Positions 9,501 to 15,864 of a stretch of DNA of 32,285 nucleotides are shown here, piece after piece. This DNA comes from Draconibacterium orientale. GTDB taxonomy: Bacteria > Bacteroidota > Bacteroidia > Bacteroidales > JAADGE01. Under the pieces are notes generated by a model that was not told the origin of the DNA, did no database searches, and saw only the letters and a program-made list of their open reading frames with translations. A program made the position numbers and the translations under genes. Within the stretch, counting starts at the first letter, position 1. Every line of letters starts with the position of its first letter. The stretch spans positions 1-32,285 of the forward strand of contig DYMH01000029.1 of the NCBI GenBank assembly GCA_020721645.1. The letters are read 5' to 3'.

Positions 9501-10618
9501 AAATAAAACTTGAGCAGATACAAATTGGTGAAACAGCTTCAATTGAATTTTATTTAAACAACAAAATAGCCGATGAACTATTGGAGATATTAACAAAAAA
9601 TATTTCGGAAGAATTTAAAAAAGAAAATTTAATATCTGAACTCGAAAACAACACCCATCATGTTCGGTTTATCGAAAATTTGAATAAAACAGCCAATACA
9701 AATCGTGTTACAAAACAAATAGACGTTCCTCTAACCATAGAATCAATGTTTTATCGTTATCGAAACGAAAATCAAACATTAACACTCTTGCATCGCCTTA
9801 TTTTATTGAAAATAATAGATAATTTTGAAATTGATAACACTAAACATTCTGTAAAAATATATTTTCAGAAAAAAGATGATGAAACCTATAAAATATCACT
9901 TTTTCAATTTCTCGAAAATTTTGTTGCAAAAGAAAAAGCCATGTCATTTTTCGATTTTTTCGACACCCTGAGCGGAAAAAATACTATCAGAAAATGTTTC
10001 AATTTCTTAATATATTTCACTTACGACACCATATTAGAAAAAAGAATCAACTGTGCCGATGAAATGGTTGATTTTTACAAAGCACTCGCACAAAATAAAT
10101 CGGCACGCAAAACCTTAGACTTCAAAGTAACAAGCTATTTTGAACAAGTTAATTCTGCCAAATTTCTCAATACTTTGGTTATTCCCAGTCTGAAAATAGG
10201 CACATTTAACCTTAAAATTTCGAGCTTTGAAACAGTAATGAAATATATCAATTTAGCAAAAAATTCGAATGATACTCGTGAGCATATCAAAGAAAGCACA
10301 GAATTTTTATTGAAACAAAACGAAAAAAATTATACGATATTATTACTCAACGCCTACACGCATCTTTGGTCTGATTTTAAAAATCAGAATATCTTTGAAT
10401 TAGCTTACGACCGGCTTTCCGAAGGTTTTTTATTAATGGAAACGAGTGAACGATTGGATTATTCCGAACTGAATGCCCGAAAAACACAATACCTCAAAGA
10501 ATTATATCAACGCAATAGCGAAATACAGGAAATTGTTGAACCCGTAATATATATCAAAACACACGCAAACTGGCTCAAAAATTTTAATAAATCATTTCTT
10601 GAAGGATTTTGCGCATAA
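6548..10618 (+). CDS. Large divergent RecQ-like DEAH-box helicase with N- and C-terminal extensions
   Basis: 1356 residues, roughly twice the length of housekeeping RecQ. The motor lies at about 450-830: motif I as TPPNTGKS (482-489), a TPEIF segment, motif II as DEAHCLSEWSHDFR (from 588), which is the RecQ signature, a motif III-like SSGASYDVRKDI, motif V in ESTSIGLDFEAVR, and motif VI QISGRAGRG (801-809). ATP-binding and hydrolysis residues look intact, although motif I lacks the usual GGGKS form. I see no RecQ zinc-binding cysteines or HRDC domain after it. The N-terminal ~430 residues include FLINFPYPYNGFKGIIVESN (near 190-210) and WSIAVIERDIPAAFAAIEDL (near 315), which recall the front ends of other large bacterial helicases with nuclease-like domains. 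The C-terminal ~520 residues are unrecognised and look helical. Likely role: DNA unwinding in repair or anti-phage defence, not proven. Confidence 0.8.
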   Translation: MNRTAAAGYLIETIKSLFTKKQIDEKLAYLWANLSYFDIYTQESFVYKNPDPASAVIYNMITRGLPVSLSVFGEEFFSNTFQATEKQIDTQGTIEWKFTNNQVSDTIFRALHIISPDKNDSQFVFKATARDLFNKDIIEKIFINKLGKHFLQSIQQNVNYKELAELDFEFLQNTNSTLLSEFSEKTIDFLINFPYPYNGFKGIIVESNPEAGESGTDYIALNKKKLLAESLKYDFVYIKKGKIEDAAKQFQKYTYIEPFEILKKNFQTPLYQRETGRDAMQMALSPFGMARIQATLLKLILSKKLDLNAEKWSIAVIERDIPAAFAAIEDLKKYYENLYTLREGEYKFPKINFTLYTSSDFAESKLNKTFKGKIYTISDFHSTREFDVLLDFSMLSRFFNDDEKIPNAAKNYLAIRSSSSANTQHSFVFSSPIKYQTLETNSKAQIAAEYFLQSIFRKEHFFEEQISALNLILNCKSTIIITPPNTGKSMMWQFSAMLQAGLTIAVQSTQSLMYEQFIKLKKHLPDSCFYLNNSKLKINRKQEVIRRISNKQALILLATPEIFAESSFRSFISELKNKSTIFAGLVLDEAHCLSEWSHDFRVLYANLATNFYQQIQGVEKTEIPVYAFSSGASYDVRKDIGEKFKIEADSVYISDKIKLNHHLKIQIANEGPRTRDIDLALKISLQNKLKELSELLKTLTASQDKTIIFTNNSSDFAKVFEICKSQQPNTLPAQYSSCRQNEMNPISGVDFDRMQQNYLDFNLGNKQILICDESTSIGLDFEAVRNIVFFNLPYSIENFIQISGRAGRGTSDAYIYLIFDKTALSFNENIEIQKSQGETETIEQASDTIPDAVVTRKKIKQKYPGQKKELILFDELMTQINNPDFSPNQLIVNKINETFGEKISLISQPTHNPYQIAILKKDKTFGHIDFKTDTINFEHSVFDKHLSYLILNTVKSEILNLLPEKDSIFNKLDKPINNIDNEGIEIKLEQIQIGETASIEFYLNNKIADELLEILTKNISEEFKKENLISELENNTHHVRFIENLNKTANTNRVTKQIDVPLTIESMFYRYRNENQTLTLLHRLILLKIIDNFEIDNTKHSVKIYFQKKDDETYKISLFQFLENFVAKEKAMSFFDFFDTLSGKNTIRKCFNFLIYFTYDTILEKRINCADEMVDFYKALAQNKSARKTLDFKVTSYFEQVNSAKFLNTLVIPSLKIGTFNLKISSFETVMKYINLAKNSNDTREHIKESTEFLLKQNEKNYTILLLNAYTHLWSDFKNQNIFELAYDRLSEGFLLMETSERLDYSELNARKTQYLKELYQRNSEIQEIVEPVIYIKTHANWLKNFNKSFLEGFCA

Positions 10619-10666
10619 ATTTTATAAAAAAACATCTATTATTACAACAGATTACTATAATAAAAA

Positions 10667-10694
10667 GTAGTTAGTAAATAGTAGTTAGTATTTA
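10667..10694. repeat. Two tandem 14-bp repeats
   Basis: GTAGTTAGTAAATA (10667-10680) is followed at once by GTAGTTAGTATTTA (10681-10694), 12 of 14 identical. They lie in the 256-bp gap between the helicase and the coiled-coil gene. A -7-like TATATTTG sits further on at 10752-10759 without a clear -33 box. Confidence 0.6.
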
Positions 10695-10874
10695 GAAAAA
10701 AGCTGATAATGAAGCGATTGTATGTTAATCAAGAGTATTAATGTCGTTAATTATATTTGAATAAATTTTAAAATATTAACAAGAGCTAAAAATTGAATAA
10801 AATTTTCTTAAAATTGCATTATTTTTCTAAATATTAAACATTTACATTCTAAAAAACGGCAACAAAGTAAAATT

Positions 10875-11573
10875 ATGAAAGACCAAATAAACCAAGAATT
10901 AATAAAACTTCAAACCGAATTAGGCAATTTGGGAAGTGCGGTAAGTCAAATTTCAAAAGCCGAAAAATTATCGAGCGAAATCGTTGCAGCAGTGCAAGCT
11001 ATGCAAAGTAAATACGAAGCTCAATTCGAGAAAATTTCAGGACATTTTGAAAACTACCTTTCACAATTAACAAAAAATAGTGAAGATAATTTTCAAAAAT
11101 CTGTCGAAAAAAACGCAGCCGACTCCGAAGAAATTCATAAAATCGTTGCTCAAATCAGTGCCGAAGCACATAATCTGTTGAGCGAAACCCAATCGCAGGT
11201 AGGTATTTTAGTTGAACATCACAGCTCACAAATTACCGAAATCAACAACCTGTTACAAAGTTATCTTCAATTAGCAAAATCGACCACCGCACTTTCGGTT
11301 CAAATCGAAAAAGTCGATTTTCCGACACGCATGGACAAAATAACAGTCAATATCGGTGAAATGAACTCCGAAATACGCCAAATACAAGCTCATCTCAAGT
11401 CAATAGCCGACAATCCGGTTTTGGCAAATTTGGAAAATCGTATCCGAAAAAACAACAAGAAAATCAACTTCATTGCCGGTTTAGCAATAATTGCTCTACT
11501 CTTATTACTTGGTTTGACCTACGAAATAATTATCCTCAAATATTTTCCACAATTAGGCCTCAAAATGCAGTAA
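10875..11573 (+). CDS. Coiled-coil protein with C-terminal membrane anchor, unknown function
   Basis: 232 residues. From 1 to about 185 the sequence is helical, rich in E, Q, K, S and A with heptad-like spacing, and lacks proline in long stretches, as expected of a coiled coil. One hydrophobic span follows (~194-215, around FIAGLAIIALLLLLGLTYEI), with a basic RKNNKK just before it and a ~12-residue tail after it. There is no signal peptide, so the coil should be cytoplasmic and tethered by its C-terminus. No enzymatic motif is visible. It follows the large helicase gene on the same strand after 256 bp and may have its own promoter, so membership in one system with the helicase is only suggested. 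Confidence 0.7.
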   Translation: MKDQINQELIKLQTELGNLGSAVSQISKAEKLSSEIVAAVQAMQSKYEAQFEKISGHFENYLSQLTKNSEDNFQKSVEKNAADSEEIHKIVAQISAEAHNLLSETQSQVGILVEHHSSQITEINNLLQSYLQLAKSTTALSVQIEKVDFPTRMDKITVNIGEMNSEIRQIQAHLKSIADNPVLANLENRIRKNNKKINFIAGLAIIALLLLLGLTYEIIILKYFPQLGLKMQ

Positions 11574-11666
11574 GATACATTTTTTCGATTCGGATTAAAC
11601 CATTCGACTCGTTTCATAAAAAAATAAAAAATAATCAAAAAAAACTTTTTTTCAGAAAAATAAAGT

Positions 11667-11674
11667 TATCTTTG
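11667..11674 (+). promoter_or_regulatory. -7 promoter element of the RRM gene
   Basis: TATCTTTG matches the Bacteroidetes -7 box TAnnTTTG exactly and lies 34 bp upstream of the start codon. Only a T-run, not TTTG, is present at the -33 position. Confidence 0.5.
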
Positions 11675-11708
11675 CGAATCACATTTTATTAATTTTTTAC
11701 TATTTATT

Positions 11709-12038
11709 ATGAATATTTTCGTCGGAAGCCTTCATTATGACATCAATGAAGCAGATTTAAAAGAAATTTTTGAAGAGTACGGTGCAGTTAGCTCGGTTAA
11801 AATCATTACTGACAAATTCACAGGAAAAAGCAAAGGTTTTGGTTTTGTCGAAATGGCAAACGCAGAAGAAGCCAAAAAAGCTATCGAAGAATTGAACGAA
11901 GCTGAATTAGAAGGCAGAAAAATGGTTGTAAACGAGGCTCTCGAAAAGAAAGACGATCGAAAAAGACCCAATAACAATCGAGGCGGCGGAAGCGGCGGTT
12001 ATCAAAAACGCGAAGGTGGTTACAAACCACGAAGCTAA
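11709..12038 (+). CDS. RRM-domain RNA-binding protein
   Basis: 109 residues: one RNA recognition motif (~1-78) and a short glycine/arginine-rich tail. RNP2 is IFVGSL (3-8) and RNP1 is KGFGFVEM (42-49), with the aromatic residues that stack on RNA present in both. The tail (RGGGSGGYQKREGG) resembles RGG boxes. Small single-RRM proteins of this type are common in Bacteroidetes and cyanobacteria, where they bind single-stranded RNA and are often linked to cold or stress responses and to global post-transcriptional control. It has its own -7 box and terminator, so it is monocistronic. Confidence 0.95.
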   Translation: MNIFVGSLHYDINEADLKEIFEEYGAVSSVKIITDKFTGKSKGFGFVEMANAEEAKKAIEELNEAELEGRKMVVNEALEKKDDRKRPNNNRGGGSGGYQKREGGYKPRS

Positions 12039-12057
12039 TTCGATTCCCTTAAAAAAA

Positions 12058-12083
12058 GGAAACCGCTGTAAGCGGTTTTTTTT
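12058..12083 (+). terminator. Intrinsic terminator of the RRM gene
   Basis: AAACCGCT, loop GTA, AGCGGTTT form an 8-bp stem (12060-12067 / 12071-12078) that runs into a T tract, 20 bp after the RRM stop codon. Confidence 0.9.
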
Positions 12084-12136
12084 ATTTTTAACCACCGAAT
12101 CCAATTTTCTCAATTTTCGCAGCGTTAAAAATAATT

Positions 12137-12174
12137 ATACTTTGATTGATTGATATTTTGATGTGCTGATATGC
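12137..12174 (-). repeat. Dispersed ~35-bp repeat, copy A
   Basis: Read on the minus strand it contains ATCAGCACATCAAAA, then a variable stretch, then CAATCAAAGTATA. This matches copies at 24101-24134, 28681-28714 and 29944-29980. All four lie between genes. Function unknown. Confidence 0.55.
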
Positions 12175-12239
12175 TGTTTGCTTTTAATATCAAATAGTTA
12201 ACCAATTTGCAAACGCAGTTTATAATCGTGCTTAGGGTT

Positions 12240-12396
12240 TGTAACGAAATAACATGGTTATTTTTAAAAACAGATTCGCTTTGTTTTGATTGTATTTATT
12301 CGAGGCAAAGCCTCTTTTAAAATATTCGACTAAGGCAGAGCCTTAGCCGAACGTTACAGCAAAATTATTACTAAATGAATAACTTATTTCGTTACA
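12240..12396. mobile_element. MITE-like element with 13-bp terminal inverted repeats
   Basis: TGTAACGAAATAA (12240-12252) and its exact complement TTATTTCGTTACA (12384-12396) bound a 157-bp non-coding stretch. GTT directly flanks both ends (12237-12239 and 12397-12399), a possible 3-bp target duplication. Inside are two GC-richer hairpins: GAGGC-AAA-GCCTC (12302-12314) and CTAAGGC-AGA-GCCTTAG (12330-12346). There is no transposase, so it would be non-autonomous. Alternatively it is a structured regulatory RNA. It fills most of the gap before the riboswitch promoter. Confidence 0.55.
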
Positions 12397-12499
12397 GTTC
12401 ATTAGTATAATAAAATTTTTTACAATAATCTCAATTAACCACTCTTTACATTACCATTGTCTTTTCAAAAAATTGTATATTTTGTACGAAAAAAACTAC

Positions 12500-12529
12500 T
12501 TGACAATTTCTTTTTTTTCAATATCTTTG
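12500..12529 (+). promoter_or_regulatory. Bacteroidetes-type promoter of the B12 operon
   Basis: TTG (12500-12502), a 19-bp spacer and TATCTTTG (12522-12529) match the consensus closely. Predicted transcription starts a few bases later, right at the 5' strand of the riboswitch P1 stem, which supports both calls. Confidence 0.75.
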
Positions 12530-12535
12530 TAAAAA

Positions 12536-12721
12536 AATTATTCGGAAACGGAATCCTGTTGAAAGCAGGAGCTGTCCCCGCAGCCGTAATCTCGACTTTT
12601 CACAGTAAAAGTAAAAAATTTCAAACACAAGCCACTGTTTAGTAAATGGGAAGGCGTTTGAGAAGCGAGAAAGCCGGAAAACCTACCTAATAATTGATTT
12701 TTCGTGGCTTTCGGGTGAAAG
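12536..12721 (+). promoter_or_regulatory. Cobalamin (B12) riboswitch
   Basis: The conserved B12-element core is present: GTTGAAAGCAGGAGCTGTCC continuing CCGCAGCCGTAA, then GCCACTG...GGGAAGGC, then AGCCGGAAAACCTACC (the B12 box). The P1 stem pairs AATTATTCGG (12536-12545) with CCTAATAATT (12686-12695), 9 of 10 pairs. The P5 hairpin GCTG-TCCCCG-CAGC presents a C-rich loop. A downstream hairpin CTTTC-GGGT-GAAAG (12708-12721) offers the G-rich partner for the L5-L13 kissing loop typical of these riboswitches. No intrinsic terminator follows, so control is probably of translation or by another route. High cobalamin should repress the surface protein, btuB and btuG genes downstream. Confidence 0.93.
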
Positions 12722-12819
12722 GTCGGGTGAAAAATTATTCCCCATACCGCATTCCTCAGCCTCAATATTATTTCAATAATTTCAAAATCTATTTTTTGGA
12801 ATTGAAAACACTAAATACA

Positions 12820-13833
12820 ATGGCTTCAACGAGGGTTTTTGCGGCATTTTTACTCATTTTACTTTTCAAAATTCATTTATCTGCTCAGAATTTTGAAAAT
12901 TTCATTTCAAAAGACAATCCCGAAATACAGGAATGGGCTTCGGGTTGCATTATTAACAGAGGCTATATCAACATTTCGGATACTTCGGAAACTTTCTCTG
13001 CAAACGGTATCACATCAAATCACGCATTTTTTGGAACAGACTCCATGGCACTTGGAATCGCCGACGGCTCTCAAAATGTTGTGAGTTTGGGTGATGCAGG
13101 TTGGGCTGTTTTAACATTTCAATACCCAATTGCAAACGGCGAAGGAACGGACTTTGCAGTGTTTGAAAACGCCATGGAATCACTAACACAAAGCGGTCAA
13201 TATTTTATCGAACCTGCATTTGTCGAAGTCAGTTCCGATGGATTGAATTATTTTCGTTTTCCTGCACGTACCGAAATTCCAAATACACAACAACTTGGAT
13301 CATTTGGGCTAAACTCTCCCGACTTATTACATAATCTTGCAGGAAATGCCCCACCTGATTTGGGAACACCTTTTGATTTAGAAGAAATGAAAAATATTTT
13401 CGGTTTGGATATTACACGAATAACACACGTAAAAATTATAGATATTCCGGGAAGTATTTTGCCCGAATTTGCTAAATTCGATGCTTTGGGGAACATCATC
13501 AACGCCCCTTTCCCCACGCCATTCAATACTTGCGGATTTGATTTAAACGCTTTGGCAGTAATTCATATTGCTGATAACTCGGAATCCGAAGAACAGATTT
13601 TGGTTAAAATTTCCCCGAATCCGTCCAAGACATCAAAAAATTTGGCAATTACAATCCAATCCGAAAGTCGAATAATTGCACAAATTTTTGATATTTACGG
13701 ACATTGTATCTACCAAATCATATTGCCGGCTTGCGAATCATCATTAAAAATACCTGATTTAGCAACCGGTGTTTACATTCTGTCAATTACATCGAAAACA
13801 AAAAGTCGAAAATTAAAATTCATCATCAGATGA
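12820..13833 (+). CDS. T9SS-exported surface protein of the B12 operon
   Basis: 337 residues from the ATG at 12820. An in-frame TTG at 12694 would lie inside the riboswitch and is rejected. A signal peptide ends LSAQ (~1-23). The body carries a domain with GDAGWAVLTFQYPI, GTDFAVFENA and EPAFVEVSSDGLNYFRFPA, a pattern I know from bacterial 'cell surface protein' families with a beta-sandwich fold. The last ~75 residues (from ISPNPSKTSKN to KSRKLKFIIR) are a type A T9SS C-terminal sorting domain, so the protein should cross the outer membrane through the Por system and be attached outside. First gene after the cobalamin riboswitch and upstream of BtuB and BtuG homologues, so it most likely helps capture cobalamin or a cobalamin-bearing protein. 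That role is inferred. Confidence 0.85.
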   Translation: MASTRVFAAFLLILLFKIHLSAQNFENFISKDNPEIQEWASGCIINRGYINISDTSETFSANGITSNHAFFGTDSMALGIADGSQNVVSLGDAGWAVLTFQYPIANGEGTDFAVFENAMESLTQSGQYFIEPAFVEVSSDGLNYFRFPARTEIPNTQQLGSFGLNSPDLLHNLAGNAPPDLGTPFDLEEMKNIFGLDITRITHVKIIDIPGSILPEFAKFDALGNIINAPFPTPFNTCGFDLNALAVIHIADNSESEEQILVKISPNPSKTSKNLAITIQSESRIIAQIFDIYGHCIYQIILPACESSLKIPDLATGVYILSITSKTKSRKLKFIIR

Positions 13834-13853
13834 ACCAAAAAACTAATTTTTGA
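13830..13853 (+). other. Seven-codon micro-ORF linking two genes
   Basis: ATG at 13830 overlaps the upstream gene's TGA stop (ATGA, 13830-13833). The frame encodes MNQKTNF and stops at TGA 13851-13853, overlapping the TTG start of the btuB-like gene (TTGA, 13850-13853). A terminating ribosome could pass from one to the next by reinitiation. The arrangement may also be chance. Confidence 0.3.
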
Positions 13854-15850
13854 AAAAAATTTATATTAATTTGATTTTATGCTTAATAAGCGTTGATTTA
13901 TCGGCACAAATCTCAAAAGATACGCTTAGCATCGAAGTAATTCCCGTTTTTGGAAAACGATCTCTCGATGACGCCGGCATTCATAAAATATCAATCGACA
14001 CGCTGATTATTCAACAAAATATAAATACAAGTTTGTCTGATATTTTATCAAAAGGGAGTTCTGTTTTTGTCAAATCGGAAGGTCGCGGTGCATATTCTAC
14101 TGTTTCGATACGCGGAGCATCTGCAAGCAATACAGAAGTGCTGTGGAACGGCATAAGTATTAAATCTCCGATGCTCGGAGTTGCTGACTTTTCATTGATT
14201 CCGACCTTTGCCGCAGATAATATTTCACTTTTTTATGGAGGCAGCTCGTTGCAAAATTCTTCCGGAGCTCTCGGCGGTTCGGTCAATATTGAAAATTATG
14301 CCGATTTCGGAAATCGTTTCACTCTATCCTTTATACAAGGAATTGGAAGTTACGGAACGTTTCAGGATTTTTTGCGTTTCGGCATCGGGAATCGAAAATT
14401 TCAGACAAAAATTGGAATTTTTTATAATTTCTCCGAAAACGATTTCAAATTCAGAAATAAAAACAATGCCGAAATCGACACAGCAACAGGTAATTACATT
14501 TATCCAACTCAAAAAAATAATCATGCCGATTATCTGATTTTTGGTTCGACACAGGAATTTTATATGAAAATCGGAAAAAAAACAAATTTATCGATAAATA
14601 ATTGGATTCAAAGAAGTAAGCGAAGTCTTCCGAGATTGAATACTTTTGAGGGTAACGATTATTCAAACATCAACTTACAAAATGATTTTTCCGAAAGACT
14701 CACAGCTGAAATTTCAAGAATCAACGGAAAAATAAGTATAAAATATCGAATTGGAATTTCTGTAGAAAATTCTTCTTACAAACTACAAAATTTTGTATCC
14801 GGGCAAGGACTTCAAAATGCTGTATATTCGACAGATACGTATTTTGTGTGGTATCATAAAATTCAGACAGAATATCGATTTTCAACAAAGTCGAAACTAA
14901 AAGCTGATGCCGAAATAAATTATTATCAGGCACTTACTTACGACAGTATCAAAAGAACAGGGTATTCCGAAAATAGAATCGAAAAATTGTTTTTCATTTC
15001 CTATTCCCGACAAATTACTGAAAAATTGTCAGGCTCTGTGCTGTTACGCCAAAATTTTGTAGATAATACGTACATTCTGCCAATTCCATACCTTGGAATC
15101 GATTTTTTATTGGTAAAGAAAATGCAACTTTTTGTAAAAGGAAGTGTTACACGAAATTATCACTCGCCATATCTGAACGAAATGTTTTGGCAGCCCGGCG
15201 GTAATCCTAAATTAAAACCCGAAAAAGGAATTTTGACTGAGGTTTCGCTGAATGGTGAATTTGCTGCAAAAAAACTGAAAAACTCTATTTCATTCGCTTG
15301 TTTTTATTCCGATATTTCCGACCGAATTTTATGGTTGCCCTCTGCCGGAGGTTGGTGGGAGGCTCGAAATATTACGAAAGTTATATCGAAAGGCATTGAA
15401 TTTCAAAATAATACAACAATTACTTTTTCCAAAACGATTCTGAGATTGATATTGAATTACAGCTTTACAAAATCCGTGAATATCACCGGATTTGGTATCG
15501 CAAACGACGAGTCTATCGGTAAACAATTGCCTTACACACCTTTACATTCGATTAATACGATTATCGAAATCAAATACAAAAAATGGACTGTTTATTACAC
15601 AAACACTTTTTACAGCGAACGATTTACAACATCTTCAAACGATTTAACCCGTCGAGACCGTTTGTATCCGTACATAATGAATAACGTTTCGTTTGGAAAA
15701 TCTATCAATTTAAAAAAAGTAGAGATAGGTTTGCAAGTAAAGGTTGAAAACTTGTTCAACGAAGAATATCGTTCGGTTTTGCAACGACCGATGCCCGGTA
15801 GAAATTATTTACTTTTAATCTCATTAAAATTTCAGAAACAATCTGAATGA
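13850..15850 (+). CDS. btuB: TonB-dependent outer-membrane receptor, BtuB-type
   Basis: 666 residues. The start is TTG at 13850: an in-frame TAA lies two codons upstream, no in-frame ATG precedes it, and it gives a normal signal peptide (MKKIYINLILCLISVDLSAQ). After the signal peptide a TonB-box-like stretch (SIEVIPVFGK) precedes the plug domain, with STVSIRGASASNTEVLWNGI and SSGALGGSVNI, followed by a ~520-residue beta-barrel with alternating aromatic strands. It ends in NLFNEEYRSVLQRPMPGRNY and LLLISLKF, a usual C-terminal barrel signature. It should import cobalamin across the outer membrane using TonB/ExbBD energy. Specificity is assigned from the riboswitch upstream and the BtuG-type gene downstream, since the barrel alone does not reveal it. 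Confidence 0.88.
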   Translation: MKKIYINLILCLISVDLSAQISKDTLSIEVIPVFGKRSLDDAGIHKISIDTLIIQQNINTSLSDILSKGSSVFVKSEGRGAYSTVSIRGASASNTEVLWNGISIKSPMLGVADFSLIPTFAADNISLFYGGSSLQNSSGALGGSVNIENYADFGNRFTLSFIQGIGSYGTFQDFLRFGIGNRKFQTKIGIFYNFSENDFKFRNKNNAEIDTATGNYIYPTQKNNHADYLIFGSTQEFYMKIGKKTNLSINNWIQRSKRSLPRLNTFEGNDYSNINLQNDFSERLTAEISRINGKISIKYRIGISVENSSYKLQNFVSGQGLQNAVYSTDTYFVWYHKIQTEYRFSTKSKLKADAEINYYQALTYDSIKRTGYSENRIEKLFFISYSRQITEKLSGSVLLRQNFVDNTYILPIPYLGIDFLLVKKMQLFVKGSVTRNYHSPYLNEMFWQPGGNPKLKPEKGILTEVSLNGEFAAKKLKNSISFACFYSDISDRILWLPSAGGWWEARNITKVISKGIEFQNNTTITFSKTILRLILNYSFTKSVNITGFGIANDESIGKQLPYTPLHSINTIIEIKYKKWTVYYTNTFYSERFTTSSNDLTRRDRLYPYIMNNVSFGKSINLKKVEIGLQVKVENLFNEEYRSVLQRPMPGRNYLLLISLKFQKQSE

Positions 15851-15864
15851 AAAATTTTTAAAAA

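Noticed and set aside
12694-12819. N-terminal extension of the T9SS protein from a TTG start
   Set aside because: It would translate the riboswitch P1 strand and the L13 hairpin and would hide a good signal peptide that begins at the ATG at 12820.
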